DNA of 64,000 nt, from positions 62,001 through 126,000 of the forward strand of contig NZ_WWCT01000019.1 of NCBI RefSeq assembly GCF_009857605.1, read 5' to 3'. Below are positions 45,801 through 53,275 of the stretch, piece after piece. Source of the DNA: Duganella levis (GTDB lineage: Bacteria > Pseudomonadota > Gammaproteobacteria > Burkholderiales > Burkholderiaceae_D). Made by a program: the position numbers and the translations under genes. The notes beneath the pieces were generated by a model, which searched no databases, was not told where the DNA came from, and worked only from the letters and a program-made list of their open reading frames with translations. Numbering within the stretch: position 1 is the first letter of the stretch; the number at the start of each line of letters is the position of its first letter.

Positions 45801-46105
45801 TCACCATCCGCAACTTCCAGCACTGGAGCCTGCAGGCGCGCCTGAACGCCGGTGACCTCCGCTACGGTGCCGACGGCCTGGAAATGAAGCGCAAGCGCCT
45901 GTTCACCCGCGGCGCCGCGCTGGAGATGCTGCAGGCGGCCGGCTTCCAGATCAGTGGCGGCAGCGCCCGCATTCTGCAGGAACCGGCGCGCGAAAAATAC
46001 CTGCCGGCGATCCGCCTGATGGCCGGCGCCAGCGGCATCGATCCCGTGGTCGCGGTCGAGGATGCACTGCCGTGGCAGTACCTCGTCATCGCGGTCGCCG
46101 CCTAA
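42899..46105 (+). CDS. Three-domain TPR/GT41 - GT2 - methyltransferase protein
   Basis: A 1068-residue cytoplasmic protein. Residues about 25-190 are TPR-like. Residues about 250-630 match the O-GlcNAc transferase/SPINDLY (GT41) catalytic region (LRIGYLSSDFCSHAVSILTA, APVQLTYLGFPGSTGLPGID, FCSFNNNFKFTPDLFSVWM, DLFLDTFPFNAGTTASDALW). Residues about 640-830 resemble a GT2 fold (IPIVTVSYNTPDLIDGLL, EVLFLDSDVEILKAGFLES with the DSD metal motif). Residues about 868-1060 look like a SAM-dependent methyltransferase (KIVEVGCRDGAFAKAY, then YTGIEADPALAQAA, IAPGGKLVLTIRNFQHWSL). GT41 enzymes glycosylate Ser/Thr on proteins. It heads an operon with a GT2 and a sugar ketoisomerase gene. No good Shine-Dalgarno precedes ATG 42899, so the start is less certain. 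It may modify the adjacent repeat proteins. Confidence 0.88.
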   Translation: MTSQASAAPTSTDNSPLASVMAMAVKGQLSITDLFGAAAVLQDSGQVPAAIGLYRAWIEHTPSPLIYAACFNLAVVLSNSGDDAGAETVLRKAIAQNPHFVEARLNLGTLLERIGRPVEALAMWQSVLTDPIEPDIKSNRTLYVQTLNNLGRLLEIQKRYPEAEAMLATSLRVDPQQANVMTHWVHLRQKQCEWPVYSGLENVSVATMMEGTSALAMLSASADPAHQLAAAKRFVNEKINAAVAPLTGQHGYNHQRLRIGYLSSDFCSHAVSILTAELYELHDRSKFEVYAFSWSREDGSPIRARVVKAMDHYIRIDKMTDEQAARTIRAHEIDILVDLHGLTLGARPQIIAYRPAPVQLTYLGFPGSTGLPGIDYVISDEFLITKEMEPFFTEKPLHLPDCFQINDRQRAIAPTPTRASVNLPEDAFVFCSFNNNFKFTPDLFSVWMNILRRVPNSVLWLVADHPEVRENLYRHTEEAGIDRNRIIFNGRAVPAEYLARYQLADLFLDTFPFNAGTTASDALWAGLPLLTCAGQTFASRMAGSLLRAVDLPQLITYNFADYEEKAVELASHPQRIASMKRQLHANRLNSALFDSPRFVRNMEAALQKVAKPAAPRLAAPDHAVRPQEPSEQAAPVRIDQIPIVTVSYNTPDLIDGLLRTLRQFYTNRVYVIDGSNPDVAETIRAVTAGYDNVEFVPFGYNIHHGPGMAWAINHLGLSGEVLFLDSDVEILKAGFLESMHAELRPGMYGVGCVLTVDLLGNDRPDDGSVPYLYPACMLTNIDVVRQWPLPIKHGAPMIPTMLALHAADASHLVANIPWVNEDFAKQPKRHYLKHDWQGTVIRTGGYHYDLPSATTAINTDLLHFMPPQARKIVEVGCRDGAFAKAYKQRNAICNYTGIEADPALAQAARPHCDFVFNNDLEHAGPDFWDHVRHADTWVFDETLEQMDDPWRMLRKIRTNIAPGGKLVLTIRNFQHWSLQARLNAGDLRYGADGLEMKRKRLFTRGAALEMLQAAGFQISGGSARILQEPAREKYLPAIRLMAGASGIDPVVAVEDALPWQYLVIAVAA

Positions 46106-46126
46106 CCCCGTCAGGAGCTTGACAGC

Positions 46127-47023
46127 ATGAGTCTTCCCTTAGTCAGCATCGTCATCCCGTCCTACAAGCCGGCGCATTTTGAAACCTGCCTGCGCTCGGC
46201 GCTGGGCCAGAGCTATCCGAATATCGAGATCCTGGTCAGCGACAACTGCCCGACCGAAGCCATCCGCGACATCTGCGCAAAGTACGCGCCGCACGTGATC
46301 TACCAGCGCAACGTCGCGATCCGCGAACAGAACGTGCTGTCGTCGCTGTTCGGCGCCAAGGGCGAATTCATCAAGCCGCTGTTCGACGACGACGTGCTGC
46401 ACCCGTTCTGCATCGAGCGCATGGTGGCGGCGATGCAGATGGACCCGGAAGTGCAGCTGGTGTTTTCCGCCTCGCAGGTGATCAATGTGCAGAACCAGGG
46501 CACCGAGACCCGCCGCCCCTATCAGGCCTCGGGCAGCCTGCCGGCGCACGGCATGATGCGCAGCATGGTGCTGAGCATGGGCAACTTCATCGGCGAATTC
46601 AGCACCATCATGTTCCGCCGCTCGCGCCTGTGGGAAGTCGGCACCCGGCTGTTCACCTTCCACCGCCACGACTGCTCGCTGGGACTGGCCGACATCGCCG
46701 CCTACTTCAACCTGGCCGAGGGTGGCAAGGTGTTCTATGTGGACGAGGAACTGTCGTATTTCCGGCATGATATCCAGCTCGACTCGAACAGCAATCCGAG
46801 CAGTAATCCCAACTTTGGCTACTGCTTCTCCGACTATGTCGACCTGCTGATCGAGTGCGCCGACCTCGGCATCGTCACGCAACAGGAACTGGCTTCCATG
46901 CAGCTTCAGGTCGACGCCGCCGCGCTGCGCTTCAACGCGGTGTTCCCGATGTTCGCCCGTTCGCAGCAGCGCTACCACGGCGTGCTGGCCGAGCTCACCC
47001 CGGCCGCCGAGGTAGCGCCATGA
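46127..47023 (+). CDS. GT2-family glycosyltransferase
   Basis: A 298-residue GT-A fold glycosyltransferase. It has the nucleotide-sugar-binding N-terminus (VSIVIPSYKPAHFETCLRSA, then LGQSYPNIEILVSDN) and the DxD-type metal motif in IKPLFDDDVLHPFCIERM. The second half is less conserved. AGGAG precedes ATG 46127, 21 bases after the GT41 fusion gene, and the stop overlaps the next gene in an ATGA. Acceptor and donor are unknown; it could extend a glycan started by the GT41 domain. Confidence 0.88.
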   Translation: MSLPLVSIVIPSYKPAHFETCLRSALGQSYPNIEILVSDNCPTEAIRDICAKYAPHVIYQRNVAIREQNVLSSLFGAKGEFIKPLFDDDVLHPFCIERMVAAMQMDPEVQLVFSASQVINVQNQGTETRRPYQASGSLPAHGMMRSMVLSMGNFIGEFSTIMFRRSRLWEVGTRLFTFHRHDCSLGLADIAAYFNLAEGGKVFYVDEELSYFRHDIQLDSNSNPSSNPNFGYCFSDYVDLLIECADLGIVTQQELASMQLQVDAAALRFNAVFPMFARSQQRYHGVLAELTPAAEVAP

Positions 47024-47451
47024 TGGACCAATGCCGCATCATCGATCTGCCGCCGCGCCATGACCAGCGCGGCAACCTGTCCGTGGTCGAGGGCGGCATC
47101 CATATTCCGTTCGATATCCGCCGCGTGTACTACCTGTACGACGTGCCGGGCGGCTCGGCGCGCGCCGGCCACGGCCACATCGAGCTGCAGCAGCTGTTCA
47201 TCGCCATGTCCGGCAGCTTCGACGTGATTGTCGATGACGGCTACGAGCGCAAGAAGTTCCAGCTGAACCGCTCCTACTACGGCCTGTACGTGCCCGGCAT
47301 GATGTGGCGTGAGGTCGAGAACTTCTCGTCCGGCGCCGTGTGCCTGGTGATGGCCTCGACGCTGTACGATCCAAAAGACTACTATCACGACTACGACGAG
47401 TTCGTCATTGCGGCCCACGCGCATGCGCCCACGGGCCACAAGCCACGCTAG
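47020..47451 (+). CDS. FdtA/QdtA-like dTDP-sugar 3,4-ketoisomerase (cupin)
   Basis: A 143-residue cupin of the WxcM/FdtA/QdtA group, which isomerises dTDP-4-keto-6-deoxyglucose to the 3-keto form on the way to 3-amino-3,6-dideoxyhexoses. The family pattern is visible: IDLPPRHDQRGNLSVVEGG, FDIRRVYYLYDVPGGSARAG, then HGHIELQQLFIAMSGSFDV and YVPGMMWREVENFSSGAVCL. It starts in an ATGA overlap with the GT2 gene; the adjacent second ATG (47023) is an alternative start. Its TAG stop overlaps the stop of the convergent acyltransferase-cupin gene in CTAG. Confidence 0.9.
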   Translation: MMDQCRIIDLPPRHDQRGNLSVVEGGIHIPFDIRRVYYLYDVPGGSARAGHGHIELQQLFIAMSGSFDVIVDDGYERKKFQLNRSYYGLYVPGMMWREVENFSSGAVCLVMASTLYDPKDYYHDYDEFVIAAHAHAPTGHKPR

Positions 47452-48332
47452 CCTGGTTGCTGCAGTTTCGACTGCGCCAGCACGGCGTTGAATTCGCGGT
47501 AGTCGCGGATGTAATCGCTGGCCTCGTAGAATTCCGAGGCAAACACCAGCAGCACCGCATCGGCCGAGTATTTGTATTGCACGCCCCAGGTCAGCGGCGG
47601 CAGGTAAATCCCCATATCGGCCGATTCCAGCAGCACTTCGCAACGGGTCTCGCCGTCATCCACCATCACCGCGCAACTGCCCTTCACGCACACCAGGAAC
47701 TGGTGGCAGCGGTGATGCGCATGCTCGCCGCGCGTCTTGTCGCTCGGCACATTCATAACCAGGAAATAACGCTTCGGCTGGAACGGGATATCGTTGAGGA
47801 ACTCGCCGACCGACAGGTCGCCGCGCGGGTCGTTGAGGTATTTGAAGCGGTGCAGCGTGACGCCGCCCACGCCCAGCACCACCGTCGACGGCGTGGCCGG
47901 GAAGCGCGCCTGGCGGTACCAGCCGGCGTTGTCGTCCGGCGTCAGTTTTTCCACGTAGCCGGTGATGCGCGCCGGCGTGCCGGACACGATCGCATAGGCC
48001 GGCACGTTCTGCGCCACGGTGGCGCCCGGTTCGACGCGCGCGCCGGTGCCGATATTCACGCCGGCCAGCAAGGTGGCGCCAGCGCCGACCTCGCAGCGGT
48101 CTTCCAGCACGATGCCGCAGTCGCCGCCGCCCACTGCCGGCGCCAGCGTTACCCCGGGACCGACAATCACACCGGCGCCGACCTGCGCGCCCGGCCACAG
48201 CTGGGTCATGCCATGCACCACGCTGTCGTCGCCGACGCTGGCGCCCAGGTAGACCTTCACATAGTCGCCCAAGCGCGCGGTGGCGCTGACGCGCGCACCG
48301 GCTTGCACAATGGCTGTCTCTGCTAACTGCAT
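47448..48332 (-). CDS. Bifunctional acyltransferase / sugar 3,4-ketoisomerase (FdtD-like)
   Basis: A 294-residue fusion. Residues about 1-155 are a left-handed beta-helix hexapeptide acyltransferase (GARVSATARLGDYVKVYLGA, VGAGVIVGPGVTLAP, VEPGATVAQNVPAYAIVSGT, then PARITGY). Residues about 165-290 form an FdtA-like cupin (VTLHRFKYLNDPRGDLSVGE, TRGEHAHHRCHQFLVCVKGS, YLPPLTWGVQYKYSADAVLL). The same domain pair is known in FdtD-type enzymes of the dTDP-3-amino-sugar pathway. I chose ATG 48332 because GGAGAG lies just upstream; earlier in-frame codons encode unrelated residues. It is the second ketoisomerase-like cupin in the cluster. Confidence 0.88.
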   Translation of the reverse strand: MQLAETAIVQAGARVSATARLGDYVKVYLGASVGDDSVVHGMTQLWPGAQVGAGVIVGPGVTLAPAVGGGDCGIVLEDRCEVGAGATLLAGVNIGTGARVEPGATVAQNVPAYAIVSGTPARITGYVEKLTPDDNAGWYRQARFPATPSTVVLGVGGVTLHRFKYLNDPRGDLSVGEFLNDIPFQPKRYFLVMNVPSDKTRGEHAHHRCHQFLVCVKGSCAVMVDDGETRCEVLLESADMGIYLPPLTWGVQYKYSADAVLLVFASEFYEASDYIRDYREFNAVLAQSKLQQPG

Positions 48333-48520
48333 AACTTCTCTCCGTCTGGTGTGCTGGAACATCGGCAAGCTATCCTGCCGTGCAAGTTTCACAGTATCAC
48401 AGCAGGCCGCTGTCCGCCACTTGCCGGCCCAGGCGAGGCTTGCACTATTGTGTCCTGCGCGTAAATCGGCCATCATGCTTGGCATAACTAACCTCGTTCC
48501 GCATTTCCCACAGGCCTATC

Positions 48521-49636
48521 ATGAGCGTCCCTCAAAAAGTTCCCTTTCTCGATCTCAAAGCCATCAACCTGCAACAGGAAGCCGCCTTGCAGCAAGCGTT
48601 TTCGCGCGTGCTCAATTCCGGCTGGTACATCCTGGGCAGCGAAGTGGCGCAGTTTGAAGCCGCCTTTGCCGCCTACTGCGGCAGCAGCAGCGCGATCGGC
48701 GTGGCCAACGGCCTGGATGCCATCTTCCTGCTGCTGAAAGCCTACGGCATCGGTCCCGGCGACGAGGTCATCGTGCCGAGCAATACCTATATCGCCACCT
48801 GGCTGGCGGTCAGCCACTGCGGCGCCACGCCGGTGCCGGTCGAGCCGATCGAGTCCACCTACAACCTGGACCCTGCGCTGATCGAGGCCGCCATCACGCC
48901 GCGCACCCGCGCCATCATCGCGGTCCACCTGTACGGCCAGCCGGCCGACATGGTCGGCATCAATGCGGTGGCGCAGCGCCACGGCCTGAAAGTGATCGAG
49001 GATGCGGCCCAGGCCCACGGCGCCCGCGCCCACGGCGTGCGCACCGGCCACCTGGGCGACGGCGCCGCCTTCAGCTTCTATCCCGGCAAGAACCTCGGCG
49101 CGCTGGGCGACGGCGGCGCCATCACCACCGACGACGCCGACACCGCGCATGCGCTGCGCGTGCTGCGCAACTACGGTTCGCAACAGAAATACCGCAACGA
49201 ACGCCAGGGCTACAATTCGCGCCTGGATGAACTGCAAGCGGCCTTGCTCAGCGTCAAGCTGACCACGCTCGACCAGTTCAACCAGCAACGCGGCGCGATT
49301 GCCGCGATTTACCAGAAAGAACTGGCCGGGGTGCCGGAACTGGCACTGCCGCAAGTGCCGGACTGGGCCGATCCGGTGTGGCACGTGTACGCCGTGCGTC
49401 ACCCGCAGCGCGACCGCCTCGCCGAACAGCTGGCTGAGCGCGGCATCGGCACCATCGTCCACTATCCGGTGGCGCCGCATTTGCAACCGGCCTACGCCGA
49501 GCTGGGCTTGAAGGAAGGCCAGTTCCCGATCTCGGAAGCGATCCACCGCGAAGTGCTGAGTTTGCCGATGGGACCGACCATGACGGCCGACGATGCCGCC
49601 CAGGTGGTCGAAGCCGTGCATGCGATCTTGCGCTAA
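48521..49636 (+). CDS. DegT/DnrJ/EryC1-family PLP aminotransferase (FdtB/QdtB-like)
   Basis: A 371-residue PLP-dependent aminotransferase that would convert the dTDP-3-keto-6-deoxyhexose to the 3-amino sugar. Family motifs are clear: VPFLDLKAINLQQE, VLNSGWYILGSEVAQFEAAF, GPGDEVIVPSNTYIATWLAV, VIEDAAQAHGA, the PLP lysine in FSFYPGKNLGALGDGGA, and YGSQQKYRNERQGYNSRLDE. The closest characterised types are FdtB and QdtB, judging by context and motifs. The acetyltransferase gene follows nine bases after the stop. Confidence 0.93.
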   Translation: MSVPQKVPFLDLKAINLQQEAALQQAFSRVLNSGWYILGSEVAQFEAAFAAYCGSSSAIGVANGLDAIFLLLKAYGIGPGDEVIVPSNTYIATWLAVSHCGATPVPVEPIESTYNLDPALIEAAITPRTRAIIAVHLYGQPADMVGINAVAQRHGLKVIEDAAQAHGARAHGVRTGHLGDGAAFSFYPGKNLGALGDGGAITTDDADTAHALRVLRNYGSQQKYRNERQGYNSRLDELQAALLSVKLTTLDQFNQQRGAIAAIYQKELAGVPELALPQVPDWADPVWHVYAVRHPQRDRLAEQLAERGIGTIVHYPVAPHLQPAYAELGLKEGQFPISEAIHREVLSLPMGPTMTADDAAQVVEAVHAILR

Positions 49637-49645
49637 GGAGTGGTC

Positions 49646-50122
49646 ATGAGCAATATCCATGCGCTGTCCGACGTGCAGTCGGCCAATATCGGCGCCAGCA
49701 CGCGGGTGTGGCAGTTCACCGTGATCCTGCAAGGCGCGCAGATTGGCGAGGGCTGCAACATCAACGCCCATTGCTTCATCGAAAATGATGTGGTGGTCGG
49801 CGACAATGTCACCGTCAAATGCGGCAATTATTTGTGGGATGGCCTGCGCGTCGGCGCCGGTGTGTTCATCGGCCCGAATGTGACCTTCACCAACGATAAA
49901 TTCCCACGGTCCAAGCAATATCCGGACGGCTTCCCGCAGACGGTGCTGGAGCCGGGCGCCTCGATCGGCGGCGGCGCCACCATCCTGCCGGGCCTGACGA
50001 TAGGCGCCGGCGCCATGGTCGGCGCGGGTGCGGTGGTGACCCGTTCGGTGCCGCCGCTGGCGGTGGTGGCCGGCAATCCAGCGCGCATCCTGCGCTACCT
50101 GGAAGCCGGCGAAGCAAACTAA
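49646..50122 (+). CDS. Hexapeptide-repeat N-acetyltransferase (FdtC/QdtC-like)
   Basis: A 158-residue left-handed beta-helix acyltransferase. The hexapeptide ladder runs from IGASTRVWQFTVILQGAQIG through CNINAHCFIENDVVVGDNVT to IGGGATILPGLTIGAGAMVG, ending VVAGNPARILRYLE. It would acetylate the 3-amino group of the dTDP sugar made by the preceding aminotransferase, which sits in the same operon. ATG 49646 is preferred over GTG 49640 because GGAG (49637-49640) is at the right distance. Its stop overlaps that of the convergent glycosyltransferase gene by three to four bases. Confidence 0.9.
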   Translation: MSNIHALSDVQSANIGASTRVWQFTVILQGAQIGEGCNINAHCFIENDVVVGDNVTVKCGNYLWDGLRVGAGVFIGPNVTFTNDKFPRSKQYPDGFPQTVLEPGASIGGGATILPGLTIGAGAMVGAGAVVTRSVPPLAVVAGNPARILRYLEAGEAN

Positions 50123-51429
50123 GCCAGCGTCGCCAGGTCCGCCAGGAAGGCTGGCGTTGCATGTGAGCTCAGGAACCTGTCGCGGCTGGAAGCGGCATAG
50201 CGCGGATAGTCGGCCGCCAGTTGCGCCAGCAGCGCACCGAGCTGGTCGGACGCGGTCCAGCGCAGGTACTGTTCCGGCAGCAGCGTCTTGTGCGCTTCCA
50301 CGGTGAAATCATATTCGCCGTCGGTCGCCACCGCATCATTGAACAACACCGGCGCGCCGGCACACAACACCTCCACCAGCACCAGCACGCCGCCCACCGG
50401 GAAGCTCGGCACGTACACGGCATTCTGGATGGTGGCCGTGCTAGCCGATACCGACGCCACATTGCCGTGGTAGACAAAGCGTTCCCACGCCAGTCCCTGC
50501 GCCGCCATGGCCGCGCGGATGACCGCCCGTTCCGCATCGCCGAGGCTGCCGAAATGGTGGTGCTGGCCGGCGCCCTGCTTCAACAGTTGCGCAACCACGT
50601 GAGGATAGGACGCCTCGGCCGGCTCGGCCGCGAACAGGTACTTGGAGGCGCCACCGGCGCTGATGGTATTCAGCGGCAAGCCAGGCTGGTAGGCCGGCGA
50701 CACCACGTCGGTGTTGATCAGCGTGTCATGAATATTCAGCACCACGCTCTCGTGGCGCGGCGCACGCTCGCAGCACAGGCGCTGCAATTCGGTGGTGGTG
50801 TCAACGTGCGAATACTCGCCCAGGCTGGCGCCGAGGCACGGCCGGTAGTCGCAATGATGATGGAAAATCTTCTTGCTGACCGGCGCGGCCAGGGTCGCCA
50901 CCACCGGGATCGGATCGACGTGGTGGTTGAAGCAGGACACGTGACTCGGCCGCAGGTTGGTAATCAATGCTACCAGGTGCTGCACCTTGAACGCCATATT
51001 CCCGCGCGGCAGGAACAGCACCGGCGCCGGATGGAAGAAGTCCATCATCTCCTGGCGCTGCTCATCATTCTGGTCGTTGAAGGCGTCGGTCACCACGACC
51101 AGATTGTGCCGCTTGAGTTGCAGGAAATCGCGCGCGATGCGGCTATGCCCGCCGACATTCGAAAACTGCGAACCTATGATCAGGTGCAAGTCGTTTTCAG
51201 CCGGGAACGGCGCGACGCCGTCATACAGCTTGCTGCCCAGTTCATGCAGGATGGCGTCCAGCTGCGGGTAGAACAGCGCCTTCATGTGGAACATCTCATG
51301 CATGAAGGTGTTGTAGACGAAATTGCTGACCAGCCCCAGCACGTCATTGAGCGGCAGCCGCGCGGCCAGCTCCGGCGTCAATGTCTCGTCATGAAACATC
51401 ACGTCCTGCTGAATTCGTTGAACAATCAT
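50119..51429 (-). CDS. Putative glycosyltransferase (GT-B type)
   Basis: A 436-residue protein that I assign only loosely. It has a GT-B-like loop in the first half (HLIIGSQFSNVGGHSRIARD) and, near the end, the nucleotide-sugar-binding region typical of GT4/GT41 enzymes (GNVASVSASTATIQNAVYVP, then SFPVGGVLVLVEVLCAGAPV). The N-terminal 80 residues contain an unusual His/Met-rich stretch (YNTFMHEMFHMKALFYPQLD). ATG 51429 is chosen because upstream codons are an Arg-rich read-through. It is the last gene of the operon that starts with the type I secretion ABC gene. Confidence 0.75.
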   Translation of the reverse strand: MIVQRIQQDVMFHDETLTPELAARLPLNDVLGLVSNFVYNTFMHEMFHMKALFYPQLDAILHELGSKLYDGVAPFPAENDLHLIIGSQFSNVGGHSRIARDFLQLKRHNLVVVTDAFNDQNDEQRQEMMDFFHPAPVLFLPRGNMAFKVQHLVALITNLRPSHVSCFNHHVDPIPVVATLAAPVSKKIFHHHCDYRPCLGASLGEYSHVDTTTELQRLCCERAPRHESVVLNIHDTLINTDVVSPAYQPGLPLNTISAGGASKYLFAAEPAEASYPHVVAQLLKQGAGQHHHFGSLGDAERAVIRAAMAAQGLAWERFVYHGNVASVSASTATIQNAVYVPSFPVGGVLVLVEVLCAGAPVLFNDAVATDGEYDFTVEAHKTLLPEQYLRWTASDQLGALLAQLAADYPRYAASSRDRFLSSHATPAFLADLATLA

Positions 51430-51451
51430 GGTTTTCTCGTGGTGAAGGTGG

Positions 51452-53260
51452 TCAGACCCACGTCGCCGGCACATGCGGCGCCAGCGGCGAAGTCGGCGCG
51501 GCGGTGCGGAGGAAGATTTGCGGGTTATCCGTGCCGACGAAGCCGGCGGCCGCAAATACCCCCTGCGACGGCGTGTTCTTGTCGGTCTTCAGCACCAGGC
51601 CTGAGACCACCATCGCCGGCTGTGCTGCCAGCAGTACGGCGATGACTTCGCGCAGCACCGCCAGTTCGATCTCCATGCCGAGCACGCGGCAGCTCATGAC
51701 AAATTGCGTGATGCAGTTACCCAGCGTGAACAAGGCCCCCACCAGACCGTATTCGGTGTAGCGGTCGCCGACCGAGAAGGCAAACACGCGTCCGCCCTGG
51801 GCCCAGTGCTGGTCATAGTCCTCGGCCGCACGGCGCGCGCCGACGGTGTTGAACTGGTTGGTCTTGTTGACCAGCTCCAGCACGCGGAAGAATTGCGGCG
51901 CCTCGCGGTTGTGGATCTCCACCATTTCCAGCCGGGTATTCAGCTGGCGCAGGAATGCTTCGCGCGGCATGGCGGCACGCTCTTCATCGCGCTTGACCTT
52001 GCCGATCAGCGAGGCTTCGCGCTGGGCCGATTCGGCGCTCAGGCGGGCGATCTGCGTTTCCGGCGCCCAGGTCAGGATGCGCTTGATGGCAAACGGATCG
52101 GCACCGATCACGCGCATTTCCGGATGGGCCGACTTGACGGCGTCGCGCTCGACCGGGTTATCGTCGACGAACACCACATTCTTCGCCGTCAGCGACAGCG
52201 CATGCATGATGGTGGCGACGTTTTCGGCCTTGGGCTGCCAGTTAATCTGCGGCACCAGGAAGTCGGAAAATTCAATGAACGGCAGCGGCACCACCTGGCG
52301 CCATTTGCTGGTCACCACCGCCTGGTCGTTTTTCGAGCACAGCGAGACGATGATGCCGCGCCGGCGCAACTGGTTGATCGCATCCCACACGCCCAGCGGC
52401 CAGCCGAACATCTGCGGCCACGCGCCCTGCGGCTCGTAATGCTCGCCGACCAGGCCGCGCCACATGGTGTTGTCCAGGTCGAAGATCACCAGCTTGACCG
52501 AATCGGTCTGGTGGATCACGCGGTGGATGGTTTCCACCTGGCGGTACACGGCGCCGTAAAATTCGCCGACCTTGCCGTCGTAGCGCGCCACCTTGTCGAG
52601 ATTGCCGTCCAGCCGGTTCGGCGCGTCGCCGGAAAACTCCTGCTCGGCCGCGATGAACTCATCCAGGCCCAGCGGCACGCCATGGGTGAAGAAGTACACC
52701 ACGTCGTCGAGGAAGTATTTCTTGCCCATCGAGGCGGCGATCATGTTGACGTCGGCCAGATAGGTATTCGGCAGCTTGCGCAGCGCGTCGGCCAGGTAGA
52801 AGTTCAGTTCGGTGACGATGCGCGTGAGGTCCAGCGCACTGTCCTGGTCGCTCAAGCTGGGCGCCAGCTTGCCTTGCGGGACCACGAAATTGGAGACGAT
52901 GGTCAGCAGCGATCCGCTGTACGCCAGCGCGTACTTGAGCAGGAAGTCGATGTTGGCCTTGCCCAGTTCCAGCCAGTCGCTGGCGCCGCCGGCCGGCGGG
53001 CGGATCACGCCGTCCGTCAGCACATTGCGCAGCGGCAGCTGGATGTATTGCAGGTCAACCGTGGCCAGTTCTTCGCGCGATTTCTCCGGCAGCTGCATGG
53101 CGTTGCCGAAGATGATGTTGTCGACTTCCAGCTGCGGATTCAGCTTCTTGAATTCGCTGGTGTAGGCTTCCGACAGGCAGGAGCCGATCACAATCATCTT
53201 CTTCAGCCCGGTCGGACTGACTTCCAGGTCGCGCGGGAACAGGTAGTCTGCGGTGTGCAT
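51452..53260 (-). CDS. FkbH-like HAD-IIIC family protein
   Basis: A 602-residue protein of the FkbH/HAD-IIIC type. Residues about 1-220 are an SGNH-like N-terminal part (MIVIGSCLSEAYTSEFKKLN). The HAD phosphatase-like core follows with VIFDLDNTMWRGLVGEHYEP, GIIVSLCSKND, KAENVATIMHALSLTAKNVV and FVDDNPVERDAVKSAHP. The last 150 residues are GNAT-like (VFAFSVGDRYTEYGLVGALF). Characterised relatives load glyceryl units onto carrier proteins, and others occur in glycan clusters with unknown roles. Here it sits between two glycosyltransferase genes downstream of the secretion genes, pointing to an acyl or glyceryl decoration of the glycan (inference). Confidence 0.88.
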   Translation of the reverse strand: MHTADYLFPRDLEVSPTGLKKMIVIGSCLSEAYTSEFKKLNPQLEVDNIIFGNAMQLPEKSREELATVDLQYIQLPLRNVLTDGVIRPPAGGASDWLELGKANIDFLLKYALAYSGSLLTIVSNFVVPQGKLAPSLSDQDSALDLTRIVTELNFYLADALRKLPNTYLADVNMIAASMGKKYFLDDVVYFFTHGVPLGLDEFIAAEQEFSGDAPNRLDGNLDKVARYDGKVGEFYGAVYRQVETIHRVIHQTDSVKLVIFDLDNTMWRGLVGEHYEPQGAWPQMFGWPLGVWDAINQLRRRGIIVSLCSKNDQAVVTSKWRQVVPLPFIEFSDFLVPQINWQPKAENVATIMHALSLTAKNVVFVDDNPVERDAVKSAHPEMRVIGADPFAIKRILTWAPETQIARLSAESAQREASLIGKVKRDEERAAMPREAFLRQLNTRLEMVEIHNREAPQFFRVLELVNKTNQFNTVGARRAAEDYDQHWAQGGRVFAFSVGDRYTEYGLVGALFTLGNCITQFVMSCRVLGMEIELAVLREVIAVLLAAQPAMVVSGLVLKTDKNTPSQGVFAAAGFVGTDNPQIFLRTAAPTSPLAPHVPATWV

Positions 53261-53275
53261 GGCGTCGCCGCCCGG

